Positions 36,304-46,389 of a stretch of DNA of 64,000 nt are shown here, piece by piece. This DNA is from Carnegiea gigantea (taxonomy: Eukaryota; Streptophyta; Magnoliopsida; Caryophyllales; Cactaceae). Made by a program: the position numbers and the translations under genes. The notes beneath the pieces are model-generated. The model was not told the DNA's origin. It made no database searches and saw nothing but the letters and a program-made list of their open reading frames with translations. The DNA is taken from contig JAKOGI010000343.1 in assembly GCA_029747015.1 (NCBI GenBank), forward strand, positions 491,001 to 555,000, in the 5' to 3' direction. Every line of letters begins with the position of its first letter. Within the stretch, counting starts at the first letter, position 1.

Positions 36304-36392
36304 GGGATGATTGAATGTGATAATTAAATATGAGAAAATCTTTAACATGAGGTAATTAAGTAAACAAACAAATTCAGGGTTGGGCTATTATA
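36304..36392 (-). repeat. Displaced outer end of the element 2 5' LTR
   Basis: GGATGATTGAATGTGATAAT and the following text match 11969-12058, the end of the other LTR. It ends GGGCTATTATA, immediately before the GATAA duplication at 36393. Confidence 0.9.
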
Positions 36393-37640
36393 GATAATGA
36401 GGAGACAAATAATGTTCAGCTAGAAGAAAAAATTTATCAACAAATGAACCTAATTAAACTAGAAGATCTTAATGTTGTTCCTTTAGAAGAAATTAGGAGG
36501 AAACTATATAAAAAAAACATGATAAAAAGGCATTTAACAATGATATCAATGAGATTGGAGAACAACATAGATGACATCAACTCCAATCTAGTTAAAAATG
36601 TTGTTTCTAAACCTGAAAGATTTGGTGAATCTTCTAGAAGAAATACCAATTTTATGAGACTTAGATATGTTTCAGTAGGAGGTACAACCAATTTTTGTTT
36701 TGTGTTCGTCCTAAGGAAAACCACATCCTTTGAAAAAACTAGCCTTTCCTTAATTAGCCAAACGAGATATATCTTTAACATCAATGAAGACCATAACAGA
36801 GAGGAAATATTTAAGCATTGGAAATGGCTATGAATAGTTTCCTAAACATGAACGCCACATAGTCTGCTAGGAATTTCCTAAACTATATCAAACATAGTTT
36901 TTTGGACACTGTGGCTAACTAGTATGATTCACTAGATAAAGAAGGTAAAAATGTATTAAGAAAAAGCTTATGTAAGGAAACTAAAGCTGAATTTATCGGA
37001 TCTAAACTTAATTATGAAGAAAAAGCTAGAGAATGGCAATGAATGATTAATAATACAAAATTATGGGATATGAGATATCTAAAAAATTATATTGCTAAAT
37101 TTAGTCAATATTATTACAAAATTGGCCATACCAAAACCAATCTTCGTATGTTTTATGATACCATATCGAGTCAAATATATAATAAAAAATATATTGCATG
37201 GTTTAAAAAAGCAGATGTCATTTGTACCCTTAGTATAAGAATATCTTATTTAAGAAAATAGGTCGATCATCAATGTCTTGATCTCCAAAAGCAAAAGAAA
37301 ATGAAAAAACAGCATCTAACTTATTGGGATTCTTCTCAACAATGGGGAAATGAACTAGAAAACATAAGAAAAAGAAATTCCATAATAAAATGAGCTTTAA
37401 CAAGGAAAGAGGTGAGAAATATAAAAGAAAGTATTACAAAAAACCAAGCCCTAAAAAATGAACATTTTTTTTAAAAAGCTGCTTATTGTCCTGCTGGGGA
37501 AAACAAATTATAAGTGCTTGGCATGCAGAGAAGTAGGTCATTATACAAATGAATGAAATATAGGAAGAATAATAGGTTTATAAAAACATGGGGTAGTCTA
37601 GATTATTTCAAGCTCCGTGAAGAAGAGACATTGGATGTAG
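36393..37640 (+). pseudogene. EPRV coat-protein-like region with CCHC zinc knuckle
   Basis: Resumes the frame interrupted at 9556. Open pieces at 36444-36833 and 37043-37261 are Lys/Asn/Ile-rich, with an MRYLKNYIAKF...YYYKIG segment of the type preceding the zinc knuckle in caulimovirid capsid proteins. The knuckle is at 37515-37556: Cys (37515), Cys (37524), His (37539) in C-x2-C-x4-H-x4 spacing. The fourth Cys position is a TGA stop (37554-37556). Multiple stops make it non-coding today. The capsid protein would have packaged the viral DNA. Old, defective integrant of a plant pararetrovirus. Confidence 0.75.
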
Positions 37641-37834
37641 CCATGAAAAACAATTAGGGAATTGTTGAGATTATATTAGAGGATAAATATGAAGAGAGTG
37701 ATTATGAAAAAAACTAGTCACATGATGGAAATTACTTAAATTTTTTTTGGTAATCTTGAAGGCGAAGAATTTGTTGTAGATAATGAGAACGAAGAAGTCA
37801 AAGGAGATTGGGTCCTTCCATAATTTAGAAAGAC

Positions 37835-38520
37835 ATGATCTACAAAAAAATTTCCTTTCCATTAAAGAGTAAGTACATATATGAAATGATGAAAGGAGAT
37901 CTATACATAAAATATTGTGAGTATGATGTAGGAGAAATTAATCTTATTAATTGGGAAAACATTCTTAAGCATAACAAAGATAGAAAGTGTATGTATATCC
38001 ATGTTGGAAACTTCCAAGCGCAAATTACTCAATTATAGTATTATGGCAAAGATATTGATCTTTATGTTTTACTCTATGATATCAGGCAAAAACATTTAAG
38101 AATCAAATTATCACATGGATTACGACCAATTTATGTGATGGATTGGTATGGTTCAATTGCTGAACTAGATATTATGTGAATCTAAAAGATGAATTTCCTA
38201 AAAGCTTCATTTCCCTTAAGATAAAAACAGTTGTAATGGATATGAAAAGAGGAGATTATCCATTAAGAATATTTTAGAAAATAATATACAAATTAGATAA
38301 TACTGTACATCTAAAGACTAAGATAACAATGATAGAAGCAGAAAATTTTAAAAGTCCTACTCTAATGCAAAAAATTCAAAGGACAAAATCTAATCTATAG
38401 GAGATAAAAATCGATAAGTCTTGGATATCTAGCTCTACTAATCCCATAAAAATCAATAAGAAAAATGTAATAAAATTGATGAAATTGACAAAATTACCAT
38501 TAAATGCCAATTACTAAGAA
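37835..38520 (+). pseudogene. EPRV movement-protein-like region (30K superfamily, tentative)
   Basis: The open frame 37835-38038 and its broken continuation to about 38350 contain a YIHVGNFQ segment followed by an LYVLLYDIR segment. This is the pattern of caulimovirid 30K movement proteins (a hydrophobic strand, then an Asp in LxDxR context). Later text near 38238-38300 fits the conserved block that follows. It lies downstream of the zinc knuckle, not upstream. Such a CP-then-MP order is known from cavemoviruses and solendoviruses. The similarity is by eye and modest. Confidence 0.5.
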
Positions 38521-38652
38521 AAATGAGTGCAAGATCCAGGAGAAGGATCTTGGACAACTAAAGAAAAGTTTAAAGAAGTTGATACAATTAATATGACCTG
38601 TAAAATGAGTAGGATGAGTTTTGAACCCATGAGACTTACAGTAGACTAAAGT

Positions 38653-39000
38653 ATGAGTCTAGATAGAAAAGTCATGGGATATAAAATAAGAAGTTTTAGT
38701 AAGCCAATCGATGAGGATGAATTAGTTAAACATATGACTATGGAAGAAACATGCTATGAAGTCACCAATACAAATCCTAATAGCATTTATATTCCAATAT
38801 GTGATAATAAATATGAATTGTGTGCCTACATCGATAGTGATTGTCTTGTTTATTTTAGAAAACGATCTTTATTTCCAGAATTTAGGTAGAAAAAATCTCG
38901 AGAATGCTTTACAAGTAAGTATAGCTGACAATAGCATAATGAGCTATAATGACGCCATAGAAGAATTATTCATAAAAATATGATGATCTAATGCATTATA
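38653..39000 (+). pseudogene. EPRV aspartic-protease-like region
   Basis: The open frame 38653-38889 has YIPICDNKYELCAYIDSDC followed by an FRKRSLFPEF segment. The IDSD (codons DSD at 38833-38841) sits where caulimovirid proteases have IDTG or IDSG, so the Gly is replaced. The hydrophobic strand before it and the position directly upstream of RT support the call. Confidence 0.65.
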
Positions 39001-39299
39001 CCAGTTTTATAGGCTACTGATCAACCCTCTAATGATATAATTATTGGAAATAATTTTCAGAGGCTATATTCTCCATCACACAACCCATAAACCAAATAAT
39101 ATTTACAATATATAGTTATTCAATTCCCATTGATAAATTAAATAACACATACACTCATCAAGAGATTGAATTTATACATAGCCAGCGTCGTGAGAAGATA
39201 ATACCTGCACAACGTGAGATAACACTAACAATCGCACGACTTGAGAAATCCATTAAAGAGCATATTACTGAATAATAAGAGCAATTATACAAATAACTC

Positions 39300-39995
39300 T
39301 AGCCTGACAATCCTCTTAAATTTTAGTGGAAAGGTATGACATTTACAAAAATCACTTTGTTAAGTACTAACACTAATATCCAAGTCAAACAAATGGTGTA
39401 TACAAAGCAAGATATCTGAGAATTTGATGAGCATATCAAAGATATTTTAGATAAAGGGTTAATCAGAAATAGTAAGAGTCCTTATACCAGCCCCGCTTTA
39501 TGGTAAGAGATCACACTAAAGAGAAAAGAGGAAAAAAAGAAAAAGGTAATCAATTATAAAAAGCTTATCGATGATATTGTCTTTGATGGTTATTATATTC
39601 CTAACAAAATAGTTATTTTGACTAGAATTTAAGGAGCCTCTTAGATCTCAAAAATGGATTGCAAAAGCAAATACTGGCAAATAAAAAATGGATGAAGAAT
39701 TCCTTTAGTTGCTTTTAGTTCCTGTTAAGGACATTATGAGTAGATAGTAATGTCATTTGGTCTTAAAAATGCACTCAAATATTTAAAAGAAGAATGGATA
39801 ACATCTTCAAAGATCTTAATCATTGAAGTCCAGTTTACATCGACCATATTCTTGTCTTTTCTAGGACTATATAATAGAACGAAGATAACGTCTTATCTAT
39901 CATCTAAAAATGCATTGATCATGGTATTATTCTTGGTAAGAAGAAGTGCATTTATACTGAATAAGAAATTGAGTTTTCAGGTCTAGAGATAAAAG
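39300..39995 (+). pseudogene. EPRV reverse transcriptase
   Basis: Caulimovirid-type RT words appear in order: SPYTSPAL-like near 39475-39500, VINYKKLID near 39550, YYIPNK near 39590-39606, SKMDCKSKYWQIK near 39645-39685, GHYEW-like near 39730 and SFGLKNA (39753-39773). The catalytic box reads YIDH (39836-39847), so the second Asp of YIDD is lost. The YYIPNK and DCKS..WQ strings separate this from the Ty3/gypsy RTs elsewhere in the window. Several stops and frameshifts. Confidence 0.85.
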
Positions 39996-40680
39996 CTGGA
40001 CAAATCATTGTACAAAGCATATTCTTAAAAAAATAGAAAATTCCCTAAAAAGATTAAAGATAGGAAGGAAGTAGAAAGGTTTCTTAGATGTCTTATCTAT
40101 GCTTCAGACTTCATTAAAAATCTAGCTAATTTAAGGAAACTATTGTAATAGAAACTTAAGAAAGAAGTAAGTTGGACATAGACCCCTAGTGATTTAAAGA
40201 TTGTTCATAACTTCAAAAAGGTATGGTAAAATCTTCCTGTTCTTAATTTGTCTAATAAAGGAGATTATTTAATTCTTAAAATAGATGCCAGCAATGAGGA
40301 TTAGAGTGTAGTATTGAAAATCAAAGAAGGAGAAAATTCTATAAATATTACAGTGGAACTTTTAATGAAACAAAATGCAACTATCCCATGATGGAAAAAT
40401 AAATTCTCATAGTCATAAGGAGAGTTAAAAAGTTCTTAATCTTTTTAGCCGCAAAACCTTTTCTTATTTGAACTGATTACAAGGGAAAATACTTGGTTTT
40501 ATAGGGGGAAAAAAAAACTTATCAAATATGTAAGCGCAATGGCAACTGCTGCATTGGCAATTATGACTTAACTAGTTTTCTTTCTCTATTGAACATACAT
40601 AGGGATCGAAAAATTCTCTCGCACATTGTTTACTCATGAAATCACTAATTGTGATTATCAAAGCAGAATTGCCATCGGAA
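39996..40680 (+). pseudogene. EPRV RNase H region
   Basis: Downstream of RT, an RT-thumb-like stretch with LIYASDFIKN-like text lies near 40092-40130. A KIDAS (DAS at 40284-40292) marks the start of RNase H. Broken text follows that matches the SGTF...NY...EK.IL motif, and SIEH...IEK.S.TLFTHE near 40590-40650, the usual C-terminal end. Frames shift repeatedly. Confidence 0.7.
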
Positions 40681-41835
40681 AAGAAGGAAATCCAAAATGA
40701 AATACTATTACTGGTGGAGCGGGTTTCTCCTTCTAGTAGAATCTTTATGGATATTTAAGAATTTCATACAAAAATTAGATCCTGCTTTGGTCTGCTGCCT
40801 TCATCCTAGCCAATAGTACAAAGATTCAACCTTCTATGTTGTAAATGAATTACCTAAGGTGTCCTTATGATATTCAAGGAAAAATGAGCTCTCATGTTGA
40901 AGAAAAATGGTTCAATAACTGGTACACAGTTTACATTGACTACTATCACAATCATTCTTATGATATTTTATAGTAAGGAGTACTATAATTTTCTTTCTGA
41001 ATCGATCTAGAGTTGATAATGCCAAGCAAATTCAATCTATTCAGATGACCCCATCATGAAAGTTCGAGAATATAGAGTGATAGCTTATCTCATGAAAATC
41101 TCAGATCCAAAGTACCCATTCTTTTGAAGATTAGCTAAGTTTACATGTTTAAAAGGATTTATTGGATTCTTACATATCTTAGTGGTCTAACAAAAAATCC
41201 ATACATTAGAAGCATGTAAGTCGAGGTACATTGTGCGCTGACTATGAAAATGGAGAAGCTAAACCCGCTTGTTATCTTGTTTAGTTGATTTAGACAATCC
41301 TAATTGTCAATGATGATGAATGGTTTCCAGAACTACAAGAAGTATTTAATGATTCTACTTTAGCTTGAGCCATCAGGTTTTACAATATTTTTCATCAAAT
41401 ATGGGCACTAATTGAATTAAAAAAAAACACTAATCCATTGCGGGAATTCTACTTTCATTTATTATAATTATTTTAGCAAATATATAAAGGTAGAAGGAGC
41501 TACTTCAGAAGATGTCTTCGATTATCTCTTTGATATTGGGGTTGGAAAATTCTTATCAGAAAAAAGAAAAAAATATCATTGTGAATTATTTAAAAGATTA
41601 GATCCAAGTCATCTTCAATTTGATGTGGATTTTAATAATTATCTACATAATGATGGATTGGAAGACATTATTGGGCATTAAGGCATACGAAATCTCAATA
41701 GAGATAACTAGTCTTGTTAGCATTAAGGGCTGTGAAAAGTTGTTGCACCATTATTGTACTATTTCATCAAGTATCAAGTTAGTAAATAATGCAGCCTACT
41801 ATAGCCATGTGAGTACAGTTGCAGTCATGTGAAAA
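40681..41835 (+). pseudogene. EPRV C-terminal region, possible transactivator (TAV) remnant
   Basis: Between the RNase H and the promoter lies about 1.1 kb of Lys/Phe/Tyr-rich, heavily stopped text. A YTVYIDYYHNHSYD segment near 40920-40965 and an acidic segment near 41490-41560 are the most protein-like parts. Caulimovirids with a transactivator carry it in this place, between pol and the pregenomic promoter. No TAV motif was securely identified. Confidence 0.35.
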
Positions 41836-41869
41836 TATCAATGTATGTACTATAGCCATTAGGACATTC

Positions 41870-41930
41870 TATATAGTCCATCTCCTCTATAAAAGGAGAG
41901 GTTAGGCGCTGAGAAGGGACACAGCCATTT
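41870..41930 (+). promoter_or_regulatory. EPRV pregenomic-RNA-type promoter core
   Basis: TATAAAA at 41888-41894 lies in CTCCTCTATAAAAGGAG, a small CTCCT/AGGAG inverted repeat around the TATA box. It follows a TATATAG-like stretch. The sequence after it (GAGAAGGGACACAGCC) would be the start of the transcript. CaMV-type promoters have the same layout immediately after the last ORF. Activity is not implied. Confidence 0.65.
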
Positions 41931-42024
41931 GAGCATACTTGAGCGAAACAGAAGTCGAGATTCTCCATTTCTTTATGATTAAACATCACTGATGATCTTA
42001 TTAGCTTAAGTCCCTCTTCAATCT

Positions 42025-42066
42025 TTTCATTGTAATATTTCCACTTTCAAGCTTTCAATAAAAAAC
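42025..42066 (+). terminator. EPRV poly(A) signal module
   Basis: A TTGTA element (42030-42034) is followed by AATAAA at 42057-42062, about 165 bp after the TATA box. A short-distance signal of this kind sets the terminal redundancy of the pregenomic RNA in caulimovirids. Confidence 0.6.
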
Positions 42067-43086
42067 AAGGAACATTATTCAATCGAGCCTTATATCCTAA
42101 ATATCATAAGTTCTTTATTAAAGTCTCAATATCCTTTAAATTATAAAATTGATTAGTGACTAGGTAGAAAACGAAGCAAATATGTGTTGTGCCTAACCTT
42201 GGGAAGGTATGGCTGAGATTAGTAATCTCTGTAAACCGGAGGCTGGAGAAACACCAGGGTCAAACGCTGACTAAGTTCATGTAATGTTCGAAACACTGTA
42301 ATTAAGCTTTAGTTATTTTGCTAAGCATGACGGGCCTCTAATCACTGAAAATATGATATTTATGATATAAGTAGCAGATTATGATAACTAGTATCAGTAA
42401 AGTCATTATAAGAAGTCTAATATTAATATAAGCTTAGTTTTATTAAAAAGCCTCAAAATTTGAGTATTTATACTTTGAATCCCATCTAAGACAACAATAG
42501 AAATTTTAGAAAGTTGTGGGTTGGATTTGAAAGAAAATACTCCTAAAAATCACTATACCGTAGAATATTAACCCCTATAAATAGTTTGCCTAAAATAATA
42601 GGTACTTAGGAATACATTGTAAGAATATTGTTTCTTAAAAGTTATTTTCATAGATGATATGGTACCCCAGAGTCGTAAATTGATTTTTGTGATTTAAGAA
42701 GAGGAGAACATCTATGAAAATATAACTTGATGAGTGAGCATTGGATTTACATAAATTCCCTTACATTAGATCGATTTGTTGAATGTTGGTGCTGTCACGA
42801 CTTTCTCTTTTCAACGATGGGTGATTGGAGAAAGTAGGAATGCTCACATCCACCTGACTCTTTAGTAAGCCCACGACTTCCCTAAGTAGTTTTCTTCTTT
42901 TTAGTTTTCATCACTTTTGAGTATTTAAATGCATTTAGTTACTTTGATTAGATTTAGTAATGAAGACATAATGTATGAAATTCTTTAAAATGTGTAGGTA
43001 CAATTTCATTCTTAATATTTTCATATTTATCAATTTTTATTTATTTATTAATTTTGGCAAAAACACAAAAACATCAAATGGAATTT
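42067..43086. other. Probable EPRV leader then unassigned sequence
   Basis: No coding region. A long-range inverted repeat lies at 42641-42658 and 42708-42726. A TGGTACCCCAGAGTC string at 42660-42674 weakly resembles the tRNA-Met primer-binding site and is listed only as a candidate. The EPRV boundary on this side is unknown. Confidence 0.4.
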
Positions 43087-44584
43087 CCCTTTTTTAATTT
43101 AAAGAACATTGAATGCAAATAATTTGAATATTTCGATTCATAAGACCCTCAAAGCCAGGTACAATGCTAATAGCTCACCAAAAGGCAAAAACAAAACAAA
43201 ACAAAACAAAACAATCAACACCCAAGTTTAGCACATCCAAGAATGTAAAATAAGAAAATTCTCCTGGAAATCTACCTGGCTAAACAGTACATCTTAATAG
43301 CAAAAGGGGTTTGTGATGCACCTTTGTAGATTTAGCACTCTTGTAGAATGAGCTAATGAAGGAAGGTTATGACATGTATCCCTACTAAACCTCCATATGC
43401 ACACCTCTCTACATTTGCCACTGCCCCATAAAGCTTAGTCATTTGAATAAAAAAGCAATGAAGTAGCAACACAATTCCTTTATGCTCGAGCTCCCCACCA
43501 AACTCCTTATTGCATTTTGTGAAGGAACCACCAACATCATCATGCTCTCTCCAACCTACAATGCATCAACACAAGTGAATTGCCTAGTGAATTGCCAACA
43601 ACACTTTCAATTTCTCGTCAGCTCCTCTTATCTTGGTACCGTAGGTCTACAACATCACTTATTCTTACTTTTGCCTAACTAACCACTCCACCATGTCTCT
43701 ATGTGACTTTACTAGCTCTAAAATAAAAGCCATTGTAAGTGTTTACTTCTCATCCTATCATGCCAAATCTTTTTTTATTTTTTAAGTCTCCTAGCAATTC
43801 TATTCAAAGTTGCATCTTCTTTGTGCACTACAGAAACTCCCACCAATTTACCAATTTGGGAGGCTCTCTTTTCCAATTAAAATTAGCTCTTTAAAGTTCC
43901 TATCGAATCTAAAGTTGGGTTTCTACCTTTTCCTAATTTGTTTTCTATCGAATTCTTATTCAGTTGCTTTTGACTTCTTATTAGCCTTCTTTTAAATACT
44001 TGACATTGTCTTTTTAGGGCATTCTTCCCAGGAATGGGCGTTTAGTGGCAAATTCAAATCCTCGAGGTTTCAAAAGCCTTTCACTTTCTTCCCGTAAAGG
44101 CATATTAAAACCTGGGGGGTCTAAACAACTACTCTTTGTCATCCAATAACTGCTTATCCTGATTTTCCTTTTCTAAATGATGGACATTAAGTTCAACTGC
44201 TTCAATGGCATTGTTTTGGAACTCTTCTTGATGAAGGTTAAAGTCCCTGTTCTACTAATCAATTTCCTTGTTAATTAGTGTTTCCTGCTTGCATTTTTGT
44301 CCAACTTCCCATGAAGCTAAGTCCTGTGAGATTTAAAAGTCACTTCTGAGTAGTAATTTTGGTTGAAAAAGCCGACTTGGATTGGGTACTGAAGTTAATA
44401 CTTCCAATAGTGTTATCACCATGTTCTTCATAGTCATGGATCTTCTATTGCTTAAATTTAAAAAATTGAGTCTCTTTAACACTTTCTTGCATTTTGCCAT
44501 CCTCCAGCCTATGTTCTTTTAGCAAATCGCTAAAAGCCACATCTTCATGGGTTTCTAAGTCCTTACCACGGTGTCTAATGCCTA
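43087..44584 (-). pseudogene. LINE-ORF1-like pseudogene, C-terminal part and 3' end
   Basis: On the minus strand, text from 44584 reads RHRGKDLETHEDVAFSDLLK and continues acidic and Lys-rich through shifting frames to about 43900. Further down, a G/T-rich block with (TTTTG)n (plus-strand AAAAC repeats at about 43187-43213) is followed by AGCTATTAGCATTGTACC and an A-rich end at about 43087. This layout resembles the 3' UTR of plant L1-type LINEs. No endonuclease or reverse transcriptase was found, so ORF2 is deleted or this was a truncated copy. The N-terminal part lies at 62999-64000, beyond element 4. Confidence 0.6.
44580..44584. repeat. Target-site duplication GCCTA of element 4 (pair at 62999-63003)
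   Basis: GCCTA immediately precedes the LTR start TGATAAATGC (44585), and the same pentamer follows the other LTR end GTGTCA (62998). Confidence 0.9.
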
Positions 44585-45270
44585 TGATAAATGCTTAGAG
44601 TATACTTTATTTTAGGGTCATTTTGCTGCATTTTTAGGAAAAATTATGAACTTCATGTTATAATCTACACTCTTATTTTCATTTTACGCTTGGGTATGGT
44701 TCTCTTCTACTTTTTTATATGTTTCTAGACCTTTTTACCCTTACTTTGATCCCAATTGAATATGATTTGACTCCCTATGGATGCCCTGAAGTGACCATGC
44801 CCATGGAGAAGAAAGAAGAGCCAGAGAATTTTGCAATAGAGGCAACCATGGACGCTTAGTGGTGAAGGCCACGGTCTGTGGTGAGCTTGAAATTGCTTGC
44901 CTCTCCCTCTGCCTCCATCTTGTGGCTGAGGATGCTTGAGTTCATGCTTAAAAAGGGTTTTCGAGCTATAGAAGGAAGGGAACCAAGACATCTATGACTC
45001 ATCTCTATCTTATTTCTATCATTAGTTTTTGGATTTCTAAGTTTTCTTTAGAGAATGAAAGGGAATCGAAGTGAAAGATTGACACTTGGAGGCTTAGAGA
45101 TTGGGAAGCGATTGGAGACCACTATTGTTACTAAGCTTTCTTTCCTTGTAATCTCTTCATAAACTCTTGTTTAGATGTTAATTATTTCAATTATGTGTGA
45201 GTGGTTTTGCTTAATCTAGGGACTAATTTGTGGATATTGTGTTCGTCTATTTAAATTGACTAAGTATTTT
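44585..45270 (+). repeat. 5' LTR of element 4, truncated at its 3' end
   Basis: Matches 61747-62410 well (AATGCTTAGAGTATACTT, GACCTTTTTACCC, AGCCAGAGAATTTTG). The match fades after about 45240. The last 550 to 600 bp present in the 3' LTR, and the PBS, are absent. Confidence 0.88.
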
Positions 45271-45399
45271 TTGTGTTTTTTCTTTTCTTTGTAATTTCTT
45301 GATTTGCAATTGGTAGTGTTTTGTTAGTGATTTTTAGAGGATTTCTCCACTTATATGTGAAGTCCTTTTCTGTTCGAATTCGATCCAAAAATCGAAAGA

Positions 45400-46384
45400 A
45401 CTTTTCGCTCTAGGAGGAAGAAGCAGAAGTTAGAGGAGCATGAAGCCAAAGCTCAAGAAGCCTCTTCAACGATGGCGGGATGAGTAAATGACCAAAGAAG
45501 AATGCTTTGGAATTTTGTTACCTCAGGAGTCCAAGGATTTTCCTCGAGTATTGGTTGACCAAATGTGGAAGCCCACAACTTTGAGCTCAAGTTAGCTCTC
45601 ATCTCCATGGTGCAACAATTTGGAGGCACCCCGTTAGAAGGTCCTAACTTACACCTCTAGGTATTGTTAGAGATGTGCGACACATTGAAGCTCAACAGAG
45701 TTTCTATCGATGCTATTCGATTGCGGCCATTTTCATTTTTGCTTAGGGACAAGGTGAGAGCATCACTTCATTCTTTGCCTTCTGGATGCATCACAACAAG
45801 GGATGAGCTCACCAAGGTGTTTCTTACAAAATTCTTTCCTCCTAGCAAGATGGCAAGTTTAAGAAACCAAATCACCACTTTCGCTCAAAGAGAGGATGAG
45901 TTAATATATGAAGCTTGGGAGTGTTTTAAGGACCTATTGAGGCTATGTCCACATCATAGGCACCCATGGTGGATGTTAGTATAAGCCTTCCACAATAGAG
46001 TTACTCAACCGGTGCGGTCTACTGTAGACTTGGCGGCAGGTGGTACACTTATGAACAAGACGGAAGATGAGGCTTACAATCTTATGGAGGAGATGGCGCT
46101 AAATAACTACTAATGGTCCAATGAGAGAAGCCAACCAAGAGGGTTTGAGGTAAGTTAGAACTTGATGCTATCTCTATGCTTTCCGCTAAAGTAGGCGCCA
46201 AGTCTTAAAGGTTAGAACGATTGAATGTTAATTCTATTAGTGCAAGTACTCCTTCCCTATCATGTGAAATCTATAGGTCTGTCAATCATTTGACTTTAAC
46301 TTATCAAGTCATGAGTCCATTTACCTAAGATGCTAGTGACTCAGTCAACTATGTTAGCACCTATAACCCTAAATCGAGCAATGA
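45400..46384 (+). pseudogene. Element 4 Athila-type gag
   Basis: The open frame 45664-45984 has DAIRLRPFSFLLRDKVRASL, then TRDELTKVFLTKFFPPSK, QREDELIYEAWECFKDLL and RLCPHH. These are strong landmarks of Athila/Tat gag (retrotransposon gag domain). Beyond a stop the family text continues, with an AAGGTLMNKTEDEAYNLMEE-like stretch at about 46030-46100. An acidic and Lys-rich N-terminal part lies before 45664. The gag is interrupted by element 5 at 46390. Confidence 0.88.
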
Positions 46385-46389
46385 CCCTT
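46385..46389. repeat. Target-site duplication CCCTT of element 5 (pair at 56295-56299)
   Basis: CCCTT directly precedes the LTR start TGTAACGCCG (46390), and the same pentamer directly follows GGCCATTACA (56294). Confidence 0.9.

Larger units (their letters stand above)
9557..36392 (-). mobile_element. Element 2: minus-strand Ty3/gypsy retrotransposon, split by two later insertions
   Basis: A complete element bounded by 5-bp duplications (GATAA). On the minus strand the order is 5' LTR (36392-36304 plus 25387-22976), PBS, leader with an accessory frame, gag, protease, RT, RNase H, integrase, polypurine tract and 3' LTR (12058-9557). The PBS TATCAGAGC matches the initiator tRNA-Met type. The gag-PR-RT-RH-INT order and the roughly 2.5-kb LTRs place it in Ty3/gypsy. 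The chromovirus lineage (Tekay/Del-like) is my inference. A CACTA transposon occupies 14677-19810 and element 3 occupies 25388-36303. Without them the element would be about 10.8 kb. Confidence 0.92.

Noticed and set aside
36437..36784. 115-codon frame on the minus strand
   Set aside because: It is the antisense shadow of the EPRV coat-region frame at 36444-36833, which continues across the element 2 insertion site.
43187..43213. AAAAC short tandem repeat considered as a CRISPR-like or satellite array
   Set aside because: It is a simple pentanucleotide run in the LINE-like 3' UTR with no spacers.
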